Notes under the pieces: model-generated
Seen by the model: the letters and a program-made list of their open reading frames with translations, nothing else
Told to the model about the DNA's origin: nothing
The model's database searches: none
Program-made: the position numbers and the translations under genes
Shown here: piece by piece, positions 17,330-25,178 of the stretch
How positions within the stretch are numbered: position 1 is the stretch's first letter
Layout: each line of letters begins with the position of its first letter
Assembly: GCA_017447865.1 (NCBI GenBank)
Contig: JAFSMO010000104.1
Coordinates: 1 to 64,000, forward strand
Reading direction: 5' to 3'
DNA: 64,000 bases
Source: Thermoguttaceae bacterium
GTDB taxonomy: Bacteria; Planctomycetota; Planctomycetia; Pirellulales; Thermoguttaceae

Positions 17330-18268
17330 ATGAATATTCCTACAACTGAATACCTGAAGGAGATCACCCTCAAAAAATACACGACCGTCCCGGAGGAAAG
17401 CGACGTGAACGCCGCGCTGGAGCACCTGGCCGCGACGCACCCGCAGCTCAAGCCGGTTTTGCTCATTCGTCCGACCCGCAAAGGGGACGTGGCTGTGATC
17501 GATTTCGTCGGCTCGATCGACGGCGTGGAATTCCCCGGCGGTGCCGGTCAGGACTACCCGCTGGAACTCGGGTCCAACTCGTTCATCCCGGGTTTCGAGG
17601 ACCAGCTCATCAACCGGAACGTCGGCGAGGTGGTGAACGTCCGCGTCCCGTTCCCGGAGGACTACCACGAAAAATCGCTGGCCGGGAAAATGGCAGTTTT
17701 TCGCTGCACGATCAAGGCGTTGAAGCAGAAATCCGCCGCCGTCGTGGACGATGATTTCGCCAAGCAGTTCGGCCTGAACACCGTGGCGGAACTTCGTACC
17801 GAGATTGAAAACCACATGAAGGAGAACATCGAGGAAGGCGCGTTCATGAAACTCCGTGACCAGGTGATGGACGTGCTGATCGAGCGTTTCCCGGTGGAGG
17901 CTCCTTCCAACATCATCGAGCAGGAAATGGAAATGATCCGCAAACACGACGGTGAGATGACCGAGGACGACGCCCGCAAAATGGCGACCCGCCGCGCCGG
18001 TCAGGGGATGCTCCTGATGGAAATGGCCAAGGCGAACGAAGTGACCATTACGGATGAAGAGGTGATGAACGCCCTGAAAGACGAGCTTCAGCAATACGGC
18101 CCGCAGGCTCCGCAAATCCTGAAAATGTACCAGGCCAATCCGGAACTGCTCCGGATTTTCCGCGCGGCGCAGATGGAGAAAAAGGTCCTGCGGTGGGTCA
18201 TCAGCCAGTGCAGCGTTGAGGAAGTGGTACTCACGACAGAAGAATTTGAGAAAATCATGTCTGAGTGA
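17330..18268 (+). CDS. Trigger factor lacking the ribosome-binding domain
   Basis: The 312-residue protein aligns with trigger factor from the linker before the FKBP-type PPIase domain to the C-terminal chaperone arms. The PPIase domain (about 50-140) shows VAVIDFVGSIDGVEFPGG, IPGFEDQLINRNVGE and FPEDYHEKSLAGK; the helical arms follow (VVDDDFAKQFG... onward). The normal N-terminal 130 or so residues with the ribosome-docking GFRxGxxP loop are absent, and no in-frame remnant lies between 17296 and 17330. A full-length trigger factor is about 430 residues. The protein may therefore work as a free chaperone/isomerase, perhaps with the preceding J-domain-like protein. It is not named tig because a full copy may exist elsewhere. 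Confidence 0.85.
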   Translation: MNIPTTEYLKEITLKKYTTVPEESDVNAALEHLAATHPQLKPVLLIRPTRKGDVAVIDFVGSIDGVEFPGGAGQDYPLELGSNSFIPGFEDQLINRNVGEVVNVRVPFPEDYHEKSLAGKMAVFRCTIKALKQKSAAVVDDDFAKQFGLNTVAELRTEIENHMKENIEEGAFMKLRDQVMDVLIERFPVEAPSNIIEQEMEMIRKHDGEMTEDDARKMATRRAGQGMLLMEMAKANEVTITDEEVMNALKDELQQYGPQAPQILKMYQANPELLRIFRAAQMEKKVLRWVISQCSVEEVVLTTEEFEKIMSE

Positions 18269-18298
18269 GCCGCGTCAAACCTGACACGAAAAAATTCA

Positions 18299-18323
18299 GG
18301 GGGCTGAAAAGTCCCCTTTTTTT
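18299..18323 (+). terminator. Intrinsic terminator after the trigger-factor-like gene
   Basis: GGGGGCT (18299-18305), loop GAAA, AGTCCCC (18310-18316), then seven T. Confidence 0.85.
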
Positions 18324-18352
18324 ATTGGGCTGAAACCTATCCCAAAATTCAA

Positions 18353-18388
18353 GAAAAAACTACCGGGTCCATCGAAACGGATCCGGTA
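18353..18388 (-). terminator. Intrinsic terminator of the DUF6800-like gene
   Basis: Arms 18362-18370 and 18379-18387 form a 9-base stem (ACCGGATCC read on the minus strand, one G-T pair). On the minus strand it is followed by AGTTTTTTCTTG. It lies 33 bases after the stop codon. Confidence 0.75.
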
Positions 18389-18420
18389 CTTCAGTGTACA
18401 ATCAAATCAGGACGCGAGAA

Positions 18421-18594
18421 TCAGAAGCCCAGATTTTCAACGTGCTGTTCACTGCCAATCGTCAGCTTGCGCAGCTTTGCAATAGCATCTTCTTTGCTCA
18501 GCGTACCCTTTTCAACGCGGGCGGCGTACTGAGCGACTTTCACTTTACGATGACGGCGACGTTTGATTTCCTTTGCACGTTCGTTACTTGGCAC
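18421..18594 (-). CDS. DUF6800-like small basic protein (57 aa)
   Basis: Reading the minus strand gives a GTG-started 57-residue protein beginning MPSNERAKEIKRRRHRKVKV and ending HVENLGF, followed by TGA. A perfect GGAGGT ribosome binding site (18601-18606) lies 6 bases before the GTG, and a good promoter and terminator frame the gene, so it is very likely real despite its size. The Arg/Lys-rich N-terminus is like the small planctomycete proteins grouped as DUF6800, which suggests an RNA- or ribosome-associated role, but that is inference. The opposite strand has a 74-residue open frame over the same bases with no ribosome binding site, rejected as a shadow. Confidence 0.85.
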   Translation of the reverse strand: MPSNERAKEIKRRRHRKVKVAQYAARVEKGTLSKEDAIAKLRKLTIGSEQHVENLGF

Positions 18595-18649
18595 GGTTTT
18601 ACCTCCAAAAATTTATGATGAAAAAAAAGATTTCAAAATTTTAGCTTAT

Positions 18650-18677
18650 ATTTTACACCCGATTTTTTTTTCGTCAA
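18650..18677 (-). promoter_or_regulatory. Promoter for the DUF6800-like gene
   Basis: On the minus strand TTGACG (18672-18677), 16 bases including nine A, then TAAAAT (18650-18655). Confidence 0.65.
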
Positions 18678-18777
18678 TGGGGGGAGAGGAGATTTTTTTG
18701 TGAAAAATTCCGAATATAGCGAATTTTATTCTTTCCCATTTTGCGCAACGTCACCACATTAACACTCTCCCATCCCC

Positions 18778-18805
18778 TTGCGATTTCCCGGGTTTGTGCT
18801 ATAAT
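18778..18805 (+). promoter_or_regulatory. Consensus promoter for pyrF
   Basis: TTGCGA (18778-18783), a 16-base spacer and a perfect TATAAT (18800-18805), about 75 bases before the pyrF start codon. Confidence 0.75.
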
Positions 18806-18879
18806 AAACGAAACGTGAAATTTCGCAAATTATTAATCACTGCTCACGACTCGCACCCTTCAACTCCCGGAGGTTTCCA

Positions 18880-19779
18880 ATGACCTTTTCTTCCAGACTT
18901 TCCGCGGCCATCCGCACGAAAAAGACGCCCGTTCTGGTCGGCGTCGATCCCCGTTTCAACATGATCCCCGAGTACCTGCGCAAAGGCGTGGATCCGAAAG
19001 ACCTCAAGGGCGTGGCGGCGGTTTACCGCACGTTTTCCCTGCGCCTGCTGGACGTCATCGCCCAGCACGTCGCCTGCATCAAGCCACAGCTCGCGTTTTT
19101 TGAGGCGGTCGGACCACGCGGAATGGACGCACTGGCGGACGTGATCGCCTACGCGCACCAGCTCGGGCTGATCGTGATCCTCGATGGGAAGCGCAACGAC
19201 ATCGGCTCGACCGCGGAAGGCTACGCGGCCGCGTACCTCGGCGAAAACTCGGCGTGGGGCGGTGACGCGCTGACCGTCAGTCCGTACCTGGGCGAGGACA
19301 GCGTGCAGCCTTTCGTCAACGTGGCCGAGAAAAACGACGCGGGAATTTTCGTCCTGGTGAAGACTTCCAACCCCGGCGGCGGAATGCTTCAGGATCTGGT
19401 CGCCGACGGAAAAACCATCTACCAGCACACGGCGGACTGGGTCGAAAAGACCGCCAAAACCTTCGCAGAGGCCCAGGGTGAAAAGTACGGCGCGGTCGGA
19501 GCGGTCGTCGGTGCGACGTACCCCGATCAGTTGGCCGAGCTGCGCCAGCGCATGCCGCACGCGTGGCTTCTGGTCCCGGGATTTGGCGCTCAGGGCGGAA
19601 CGGCCGAAGGCGTGAAACCCGCGTTCGATTCGGAGGGGCTCGGCGCGATCATTAATAATTCTCGCGGCATCATTTTCGCCCACACCCGGAAGGACTACGC
19701 CGGCCGATTCACCGACACGCAGTGGGAAGAGGCCGTGGAAACGGCCGTGCTGGAAATGAAAGCCCAGCTTAATTCGTAA
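18880..19779 (+). CDS. pyrF: Orotidine 5'-phosphate decarboxylase (type 2)
   Basis: The 299-residue enzyme decarboxylates OMP to UMP, the last step of pyrimidine synthesis. The active-site signature DGKRNDIGSTAEGYA is present, and VLVGVDPRF, CIKPQLAFFE and LLVPGFGAQGG match the longer 'type 2' form of about 270-300 residues found in mycobacteria, myxobacteria and planctomycetes. A GGAGGT site precedes the ATG. The last two codons and the stop (AAT TCG TAA) are formed by the first heptamer of the repeat at 19771. The LarA-like gene follows after 39 bases and ubiX after that, probably in one transcript. Confidence 0.95.
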   Translation: MTFSSRLSAAIRTKKTPVLVGVDPRFNMIPEYLRKGVDPKDLKGVAAVYRTFSLRLLDVIAQHVACIKPQLAFFEAVGPRGMDALADVIAYAHQLGLIVILDGKRNDIGSTAEGYAAAYLGENSAWGGDALTVSPYLGEDSVQPFVNVAEKNDAGIFVLVKTSNPGGGMLQDLVADGKTIYQHTADWVEKTAKTFAEAQGEKYGAVGAVVGATYPDQLAELRQRMPHAWLLVPGFGAQGGTAEGVKPAFDSEGLGAIINNSRGIIFAHTRKDYAGRFTDTQWEEAVETAVLEMKAQLNS

Positions 19780-19803
19780 TTAGTAATGCGTAATTCGTAA
19801 TTA
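19771..19803. repeat. Solo heptamer array overlapping the end of pyrF
   Basis: Four heptamers of the form AATNNGT (AATTCGT, AATTAGT, AATGCGT, AATTCGT) then AATT. These are the same units as the arms of the repeat at 4523-4650, but without core or second arm. The array supplies the pyrF stop codon. Confidence 0.8.
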
Positions 19804-19818
19804 AAAAGGCTTTGAACT

Positions 19819-21066
19819 ATGAAAATCGAGTTTCCATACGGACGGGATTCTTTCCTGGACCTCGACCTTCCGGACGAGTCGGTGCTTTACTCGCACGCGC
19901 AGGACGCCGTGGAGAATATTCCGCTTTCGGATCTTCCCACCGCCGTGACTCAAGCACTGGAAAACCCTCTGAACGTTCCGCCGCTTCGTGAATGCCTGAT
20001 GAGCGACGACCACCTGGTGATCCCCGTCGCGCCTATGGTTCCGCACATCGGGACGATCCTTCAGACGGTCCTCGAGCACGTTTTTTCTGCGTCACCCGAG
20101 CATCAGCCCAGGCACGCGACCATCCTCCAGACGAAAATCGACGAGGAGACCGGCGTCATTCGTTCGGCTCTTGAGGCTTTGCCATTCAGACTCCAAAAAC
20201 TCATCACGCTCACGACCCACCGCCCGGATAAAAAAGAGGAAATGGCCTTTCTTGGCGTCAGTGAGACGAACGAAACGCTCGTGATCCACCGGGAGCTTTT
20301 CGACGCGGAATTCGTGCTTCCAATCGGTTTTTTCCTCCCGAAAGGAACGCCCGGCCACGCGGGGATCCATACGGCAGTCTACCCGACGTTCAGCGACCGG
20401 GAGACGCACCGGCGTTTTAAAGATTTCGGCCCGGTACTCCACGCTGAAAATCACAAACTCCAGCACGAACTGGAGGAGGAAACCGCGGAAGCCACGCGCC
20501 AGCTCGGCGTTTTGTCCATGCTCCAGGTCGTCCCGGGGCTTCCGACTCCCGGCTCCTCCGGAATCGCTCGCATTTTGGCCGGCGATTACCGTGACGTGGA
20601 GTCGGACGGCTACTCGCTCTACCGCGAAATCTGGACCAACCTCTCGAACCAGCGGCCCCAGGTCGTTCTGGCGTCCGTGACTGGCGTCGAGTCCACCTCG
20701 TGGCACTGGGCGATGCGTGCGCTGGAATGTGCGTCCAAACTGGTCGACCCGGATGAAGGCGCCATCGTTTTGTGCTCCGATCTGGCCGGCGAATTGCCCC
20801 CGGAAGTGGAAATTTACCGCCAGGTTCAGGACTTGGAGCGAACGAAAAAAATGATTCATCGGGAGGAACTGCCTGATGACGCTCAGATGCTGGCCGGGCT
20901 GCGCGTGCTGAATGATTTCCGGGTCTTTTTCGTCTCGGATCTCGATCCCGAGCTTCTGGAAGACGTCGGAATTATCCCGCTCGAGGGCGCCGCCGGCGTG
21001 GAACGCCTCGTGCAATATTCCGGTTCCGTCACGCTTCTGCCCGACGTCCATCGGATGATTTTTTAA
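19819..21066 (+). CDS. LarA-like (DUF2088) protein without racemase residues
   Basis: The 415-residue protein has the length and opening of the nickel-pincer lactate racemase family (YGRDSFLDLDLPD; LENPLNVPPLREC; PRHATILQT). Where LarA has DHTRPVP, with the cofactor/substrate-binding Arg, this protein has VAPMVPHIG, and the following GFH motif with the catalytic His is replaced by QTKIDEE. The lysine and histidine of the cofactor site are also not recognisable. It is probably a diverged family member with another role rather than a lactate racemase. No larB, larC or larE cofactor genes are nearby. It lies between pyrF and ubiX on the same strand. Confidence 0.65.
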   Translation: MKIEFPYGRDSFLDLDLPDESVLYSHAQDAVENIPLSDLPTAVTQALENPLNVPPLRECLMSDDHLVIPVAPMVPHIGTILQTVLEHVFSASPEHQPRHATILQTKIDEETGVIRSALEALPFRLQKLITLTTHRPDKKEEMAFLGVSETNETLVIHRELFDAEFVLPIGFFLPKGTPGHAGIHTAVYPTFSDRETHRRFKDFGPVLHAENHKLQHELEEETAEATRQLGVLSMLQVVPGLPTPGSSGIARILAGDYRDVESDGYSLYREIWTNLSNQRPQVVLASVTGVESTSWHWAMRALECASKLVDPDEGAIVLCSDLAGELPPEVEIYRQVQDLERTKKMIHREELPDDAQMLAGLRVLNDFRVFFVSDLDPELLEDVGIIPLEGAAGVERLVQYSGSVTLLPDVHRMIF

Positions 21067-21135
21067 CCGCCCGGATCCAAATTTTGCCCGGGCCGCTAAA
21101 ATAATGCGGAGACGACGCTTCCAGAATCGTCTTGA

Positions 21136-21152
21136 TGCGTAATTCGTAATTG
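21136..21152. repeat. Short heptamer array before ubiX
   Basis: GATGCGT, AATTCGT and AATT, the same units as at 19771 and 4523, end just before the ubiX ribosome binding site. Confidence 0.6.
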
Positions 21153-21167
21153 AACAGGAGGGAAATT

Positions 21168-21845
21168 ATGTGCAAGAAAAAATTCGTCGTTGGGATCACC
21201 GGCGCAAGCGGAATGGCGTACGCTGTGCGTCTTTTGGAGGTTTTGAGCACCTGCGACTGCGACGTTCACCTCGTTGTCAGCGACACGGCATACCGCGTGC
21301 TTGAATCCGAGCGCGGGATTTCCCTCCCCAAGCAGGAATTCAACCCCCGCGCCATCGGCCTTTCCGCGAACTGCGTCTCGGAGTTTTTCCCTTCGGGCTG
21401 CATTCACTTCCACCGCTGCGACGACTTCACCGCCTCGATCGCGTCCGGCTCGTTCCGCACGGACGGAATGGTCATTTGCCCCTGCACGATGGGAACCCTC
21501 GGAGCCATCGCGTCCGGTCTGAGCCTGAACCTGATCCACCGCGCGGCGGAAGTCCACCTGAAGGAGCACCGCCGGCTGGTTCTTGTTCCACGTGAAACAC
21601 CGTACTCGCTGATCCACCTGGAAAACATGACCCGCATCGCCCGCGCCGGGGGGGTCATCCTGCCCGCCTCGCCCGCATTTTACAAGGGCGTGAAGGACCT
21701 CGAAGGGGCCGTGAATTTCATCGTTTCGCGCATTTGCGACCAGCTCGGGATCGAAAACAATTTGACGAAGCGCTGGGCCGGCCCGGATGAAGTCGAGGAG
21801 GAGGACTACAGCCTCCAGGAAAAATCGTACGAAATGGTCGGGTGA
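21168..21845 (+). CDS. ubiX: Flavin prenyltransferase UbiX
   Basis: The 225-residue protein makes prenylated FMN, the cofactor of UbiD-type decarboxylases. The Rossmann-like FMN site VVGITGASGMAYA, the SFRTDGMVICPCTMGTLGAIASG region and the RLVLVPRETPYSLIHLENM motif are all present. The ATG at 21168 follows GGAGGG; a reading starting at 21150 would begin within that leader. A C-terminal extension (about 195-225) is acidic and not conserved. A UbiD partner is not in this window. Confidence 0.93.
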   Translation: MCKKKFVVGITGASGMAYAVRLLEVLSTCDCDVHLVVSDTAYRVLESERGISLPKQEFNPRAIGLSANCVSEFFPSGCIHFHRCDDFTASIASGSFRTDGMVICPCTMGTLGAIASGLSLNLIHRAAEVHLKEHRRLVLVPRETPYSLIHLENMTRIARAGGVILPASPAFYKGVKDLEGAVNFIVSRICDQLGIENNLTKRWAGPDEVEEEDYSLQEKSYEMVG

Positions 21846-21867
21846 GTCGGAAATCGGAAATTCTTTT

Positions 21868-21901
21868 GGGAGCGCGGACTTTCTTTGGGCTCAGCGCTCC
21901 C
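21868..21901 (+). terminator. Possible terminator hairpin after ubiX
   Basis: GGGAGCGC (21868-21875) pairs with GCGCTCCC (21894-21901). There is no direct T-run; a T-rich stretch begins about 15 bases later, so termination here is uncertain. Confidence 0.35.
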
Positions 21902-21960
21902 GCTGGCTCTGAAATATTTTCACTTTTTTCTTGAAATTTTCAAAAAAGTCAAAAAAAGTC

Positions 21961-21988
21961 TTGCGAATAAATTCCTCTCGCGTATAAT
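21961..21988 (+). promoter_or_regulatory. Consensus promoter for the PEP-CTERM gene
   Basis: TTGCGA (21961-21966), a 16-base spacer and a perfect TATAAT (21983-21988). Confidence 0.75.
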
Positions 21989-22063
21989 ATTAGAATAAGA
22001 TTTTGAAAATTTATGGCCTCGAGCCATTTTTGAGTCCCTCGCAACTCACAATTCCGTAAAACC

Positions 22064-24859
22064 ATGAAACGTTTTTTCATTTTCACCCTGCTCTGTGCTT
22101 TTTTGAGTAGTTCCGTCGTTTTGGGGGCCGATTTGACGTGGACCGGCAGCACGACCGACAAGTCGGACTGGAACACCGCGTCGAACTGGACACCCGCGCA
22201 GGTCCCGACCTCGACCGACGCACTGACGCTCAGCTCCACCGGCGGGAAGTACACCGGCAACATCACGCTCGCCGACGGCGGCTCCATCTCTTTGACGGAA
22301 GTGGACAGCACGTCCGCGAACTATGTGAACCTTTTTTACGGCGACTTCACGATGACCGGCGGGGCCGTGAACCTGAACGCCAAACGCGCTTTGGTCGCAA
22401 TGGCCGGCACAGACGTCACGTGGAACATCACGGGCGGAACGTTCAACTACGAACACAGCGTCGGCTCCAAAAACGGGTCTTTCCGCTTCGGTGTTTGCTG
22501 GCCCAGCATGACGGGAGAAACCCCGACCTCGACCGGGACGCAAACGCTCAACATTTCGGGCGCGGACACGCAGTTTAATGCCGATCGTTTTATTCTTGGC
22601 TACAACGGCGGCGGGCTGAATTACAAACAGACCGTTAACATGAACGTCAGCGGCGGTGCGACCGTGACCACCGGCGCCTCCGCAGGAAATGAGTGGTCGT
22701 ACATCTGTCGCGGCAAGAACATGGACGCCACGGTGACCATCAGCGATTCTTCCACATGGACAGGAAACGGACAGTTTATCGTTGGCTGTGACGCAGGCGG
22801 CAAGGGGACGCTCATCCTCAAGAACTCCGCGGTATTTACACTTAATAAAGAAGATTTTTACATCGGCTTGAGCAACGGGACCGGGGTGGTCACCCTGCAG
22901 GACAGTTCCAAGCTTGAAGTCAAGTCCGGCAATCTGCATGTCGGAAAGGACGCGACGACCGCGGCCAGCACGCTCACCGTCGGCGGAACCTCAACGCTGA
23001 GCGTCAGCGGAACGGCAACCATTTACAACAAAGCGGCGGTCACACTCTCCGGCGGGACCACGACCATTGGGACCGTCACGCTCAAGAATGGCGGAGTACT
23101 AAACATCAACGGGACCGCCAAATTCTCGCATACGACCTTCTATCAGGGCGAGACGGGAACGCTTAACATCGATCTGAGTTCCGGCGCAACGATCGACAAA
23201 CTGCCGAGGATCAATGGGCTCACGAACTTCAACGGCGGCACTTACAACGCATCCGGTGCAATTCACGTCCGCAACACGACCTCCGACAACATCGCGACCC
23301 TGACCGTGAACGACGGTACATTGACGACCTCAGACCAGATTTTTGTCTCGTTTGATCTCGAGAATCTTTATGGCAAACTGGTTCAAAACGACGGCAACGT
23401 CACGGGCAAGTACATCCAGATTTCCAACAAAACGTCCAACAAAGGCGATATCGTACTTAACGGCGGAACCATGACCACGACCCAGGGCATGCGCATCGGC
23501 CGCAACGGGGAAGGAACTCTGACGATCACCGGCGGCACGCTGAAAGTCGGGACCTCAGGGAATGAGGAGAAAGCCCTGCTCCTTGGTTACGAAGGGGCCG
23601 ACTCCAAAGGAACGCTCGTCATGACTGGCGGCACGATCGACACAACGACCCAGGCCGACTCCGTGATCGCGGTCGGTCAACAGGGAGTCGGAAAAGCCGT
23701 CATCAGCCAGGCCGAGGGGAAAACGACGCTCATTAAAACCGGCACTTTGAAAATCGGAAACCAGACCACCGGCTCCGGCACGTGGGAACAGAGCGGTGGA
23801 ACGCTTCAGTGCGTCAACAATTATGTTGGGGTCAGCGGCACGGGCGACTTCACGCAGACCGGCGGAACCGTAACAGTCAGCAACACGACTCAGGTCGGAA
23901 ACACCGGAAACGGAACCATTACCTTAAAAGACGCGACCTACAGCGGTAAAAATCTTTACATCGGCTCGAAAACGAACAATACGTCCGGGACTGGAACCGT
24001 TACGGCAGAAGACAGTAAGATCACCATGTCGTATGACATCTACGTCGGCGCAATCGGTTCGGGTGAACTTACGCTGAAAAACTGCACGACGAGCAGCCAA
24101 TACTTCTGCATGGGCTGGAACGCCAACGCCTCCAGCTCGATCGTAACGATGGAAGGCGGCACGCTGAAAGTGAACCAGAACCTGCGAATCGGTCTCAACG
24201 CTCCCGGCACGCTGAACATCGTGGGGGATGCGGCAATCACGGCCGCCAACGCCTCATTTGAACAATCTTCCAACATGAATTTCCTCATGCAGGACGGGAC
24301 CTTTGGCACCCTGACGATCAATAACGTCCTGGCGGAAGGCCTGAAAGGAACCGTCACGGCCGATTTCGGAGAGGGAATTCAGTTCACGTCGCAGGATTCG
24401 TGGACGCTCGTCAATCAAACCGGCGCGATGCAGTTCCAGGATTCGGACTACTTCACCGTCTCCGCAAGCGGCTCGAACACGATCGCGAATCTCCGCACCG
24501 ACTCGCTTCCTTCGGACGCAGCCAACCGTGGCATCGCGGCAATCGAAAACGAGTCGGGCGAGATGGAGTTCTCCACCGGTTTGGTGGACGAAGACACGCA
24601 GCTCGATGAATTCGTGGACTGGCTCAACCGCACGAATGGCAGTCTGAACGCCGCAGTGGTCGACCGGACGCTCGGTACCGTTTCGATCTCGGTCCCCGAT
24701 GGCTACTCTTCGATGCTTTGGGACTTCACCAATTCCGGCACGGACGCGGTCCTTCAGCGGGGTCTGAATCCACCATCCTCCGTCCCCGAGCCTTCCACGT
24801 GGGCGCTGCTCCTGATCGGCCTTCTGGCCCTGAAATGGCGCAAAAAAATTAACGAATAA
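22064..24859 (+). CDS. PEP-CTERM surface protein with autotransporter-like beta repeats
   Basis: The 931-residue protein has a signal peptide (ending VVLGA) and opens with WTGSTTDKSDWNTASNWTPA, a motif of beta-helix autotransporter-associated repeat proteins. The bulk is Gly/Thr-rich strands with recurring patterns such as GGTLKVGTSGN and GNGTITLKD, compatible with a right-handed beta helix. The C-terminus is a textbook PEP-CTERM signal: VPEPSTWALLLIGLLAL then WRKK. In bacteria with an exosortase this signal leads to cleavage and surface attachment or release into the matrix. No exosortase gene is in the window. The stop codon falls inside a heptamer array (24851). It has its own consensus promoter. 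Confidence 0.92.
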   Translation: MKRFFIFTLLCAFLSSSVVLGADLTWTGSTTDKSDWNTASNWTPAQVPTSTDALTLSSTGGKYTGNITLADGGSISLTEVDSTSANYVNLFYGDFTMTGGAVNLNAKRALVAMAGTDVTWNITGGTFNYEHSVGSKNGSFRFGVCWPSMTGETPTSTGTQTLNISGADTQFNADRFILGYNGGGLNYKQTVNMNVSGGATVTTGASAGNEWSYICRGKNMDATVTISDSSTWTGNGQFIVGCDAGGKGTLILKNSAVFTLNKEDFYIGLSNGTGVVTLQDSSKLEVKSGNLHVGKDATTAASTLTVGGTSTLSVSGTATIYNKAAVTLSGGTTTIGTVTLKNGGVLNINGTAKFSHTTFYQGETGTLNIDLSSGATIDKLPRINGLTNFNGGTYNASGAIHVRNTTSDNIATLTVNDGTLTTSDQIFVSFDLENLYGKLVQNDGNVTGKYIQISNKTSNKGDIVLNGGTMTTTQGMRIGRNGEGTLTITGGTLKVGTSGNEEKALLLGYEGADSKGTLVMTGGTIDTTTQADSVIAVGQQGVGKAVISQAEGKTTLIKTGTLKIGNQTTGSGTWEQSGGTLQCVNNYVGVSGTGDFTQTGGTVTVSNTTQVGNTGNGTITLKDATYSGKNLYIGSKTNNTSGTGTVTAEDSKITMSYDIYVGAIGSGELTLKNCTTSSQYFCMGWNANASSSIVTMEGGTLKVNQNLRIGLNAPGTLNIVGDAAITAANASFEQSSNMNFLMQDGTFGTLTINNVLAEGLKGTVTADFGEGIQFTSQDSWTLVNQTGAMQFQDSDYFTVSASGSNTIANLRTDSLPSDAANRGIAAIENESGEMEFSTGLVDEDTQLDEFVDWLNRTNGSLNAAVVDRTLGTVSISVPDGYSSMLWDFTNSGTDAVLQRGLNPPSSVPEPSTWALLLIGLLALKWRKKINE

Positions 24860-24920
24860 TGAATAACGAATAATGAGGAGAAAGAGATTGACCTCGGACT
24901 CCTCATTCCTCACTCAATCT
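24851..24920. repeat. Heptamer-type inverted repeat after the PEP-CTERM gene
   Basis: Heptamers GAATAAT/GAATAAC run from 24854. AATGAGGAG (24872-24880) pairs with CTCCTCATT (24899-24907), and AGATTGA (24885-24891) with TCAATCT (24914-24920); the two stems interlace. The conserved core of the armed elements is absent. The rest of the 24860-25178 gap holds an A/T-rich stretch and the kinase promoter. Confidence 0.6.
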
Positions 24921-25039
24921 TGTGGCTTAACAAGACATCTTTTTGAGCCGAAATTCTTTATTACGTACCAACCCGGCGAAAAATTTTAAAATTTTACGAA
25001 ATTTTTCAAAAAATTTGTCAAAAAAGGGCCTAATCCCAC

Positions 25040-25078
25040 TGGAAAAAAACGACGAAATCTGGTATATTATAGACCAGA
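25040..25078 (+). promoter_or_regulatory. Promoter with overlapping inverted repeat upstream of the kinase gene
   Basis: TGGAAA (25040-25045), 17 bases and TATATT (25063-25068). The inverted repeat TCTGGT (25058-25063)/ACCAGA (25073-25078) brackets the -10 region and would suit a dimeric repressor. About 100 bases remain before the start codon. Confidence 0.5.
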
Positions 25079-25178
25079 AGAATATTTTTAAAGCTGAGAG
25101 GTTTACGGAATCCAGATATTTTGGGGGATCAACGGCTTTTCAGCCCTGCGGTGAGAATTCAATCCAACGAGTGTAAAA

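Noticed and set aside
18394..18618. 74-codon frame on the plus strand
   Set aside because: It lies opposite the DUF6800-like gene, which has promoter, ribosome binding site and terminator; the plus frame has none.
19819..21066. Functional lactate racemase LarA
   Set aside because: The DHTRP and GFH motifs with catalytic residues are absent and no cofactor-synthesis genes are nearby.
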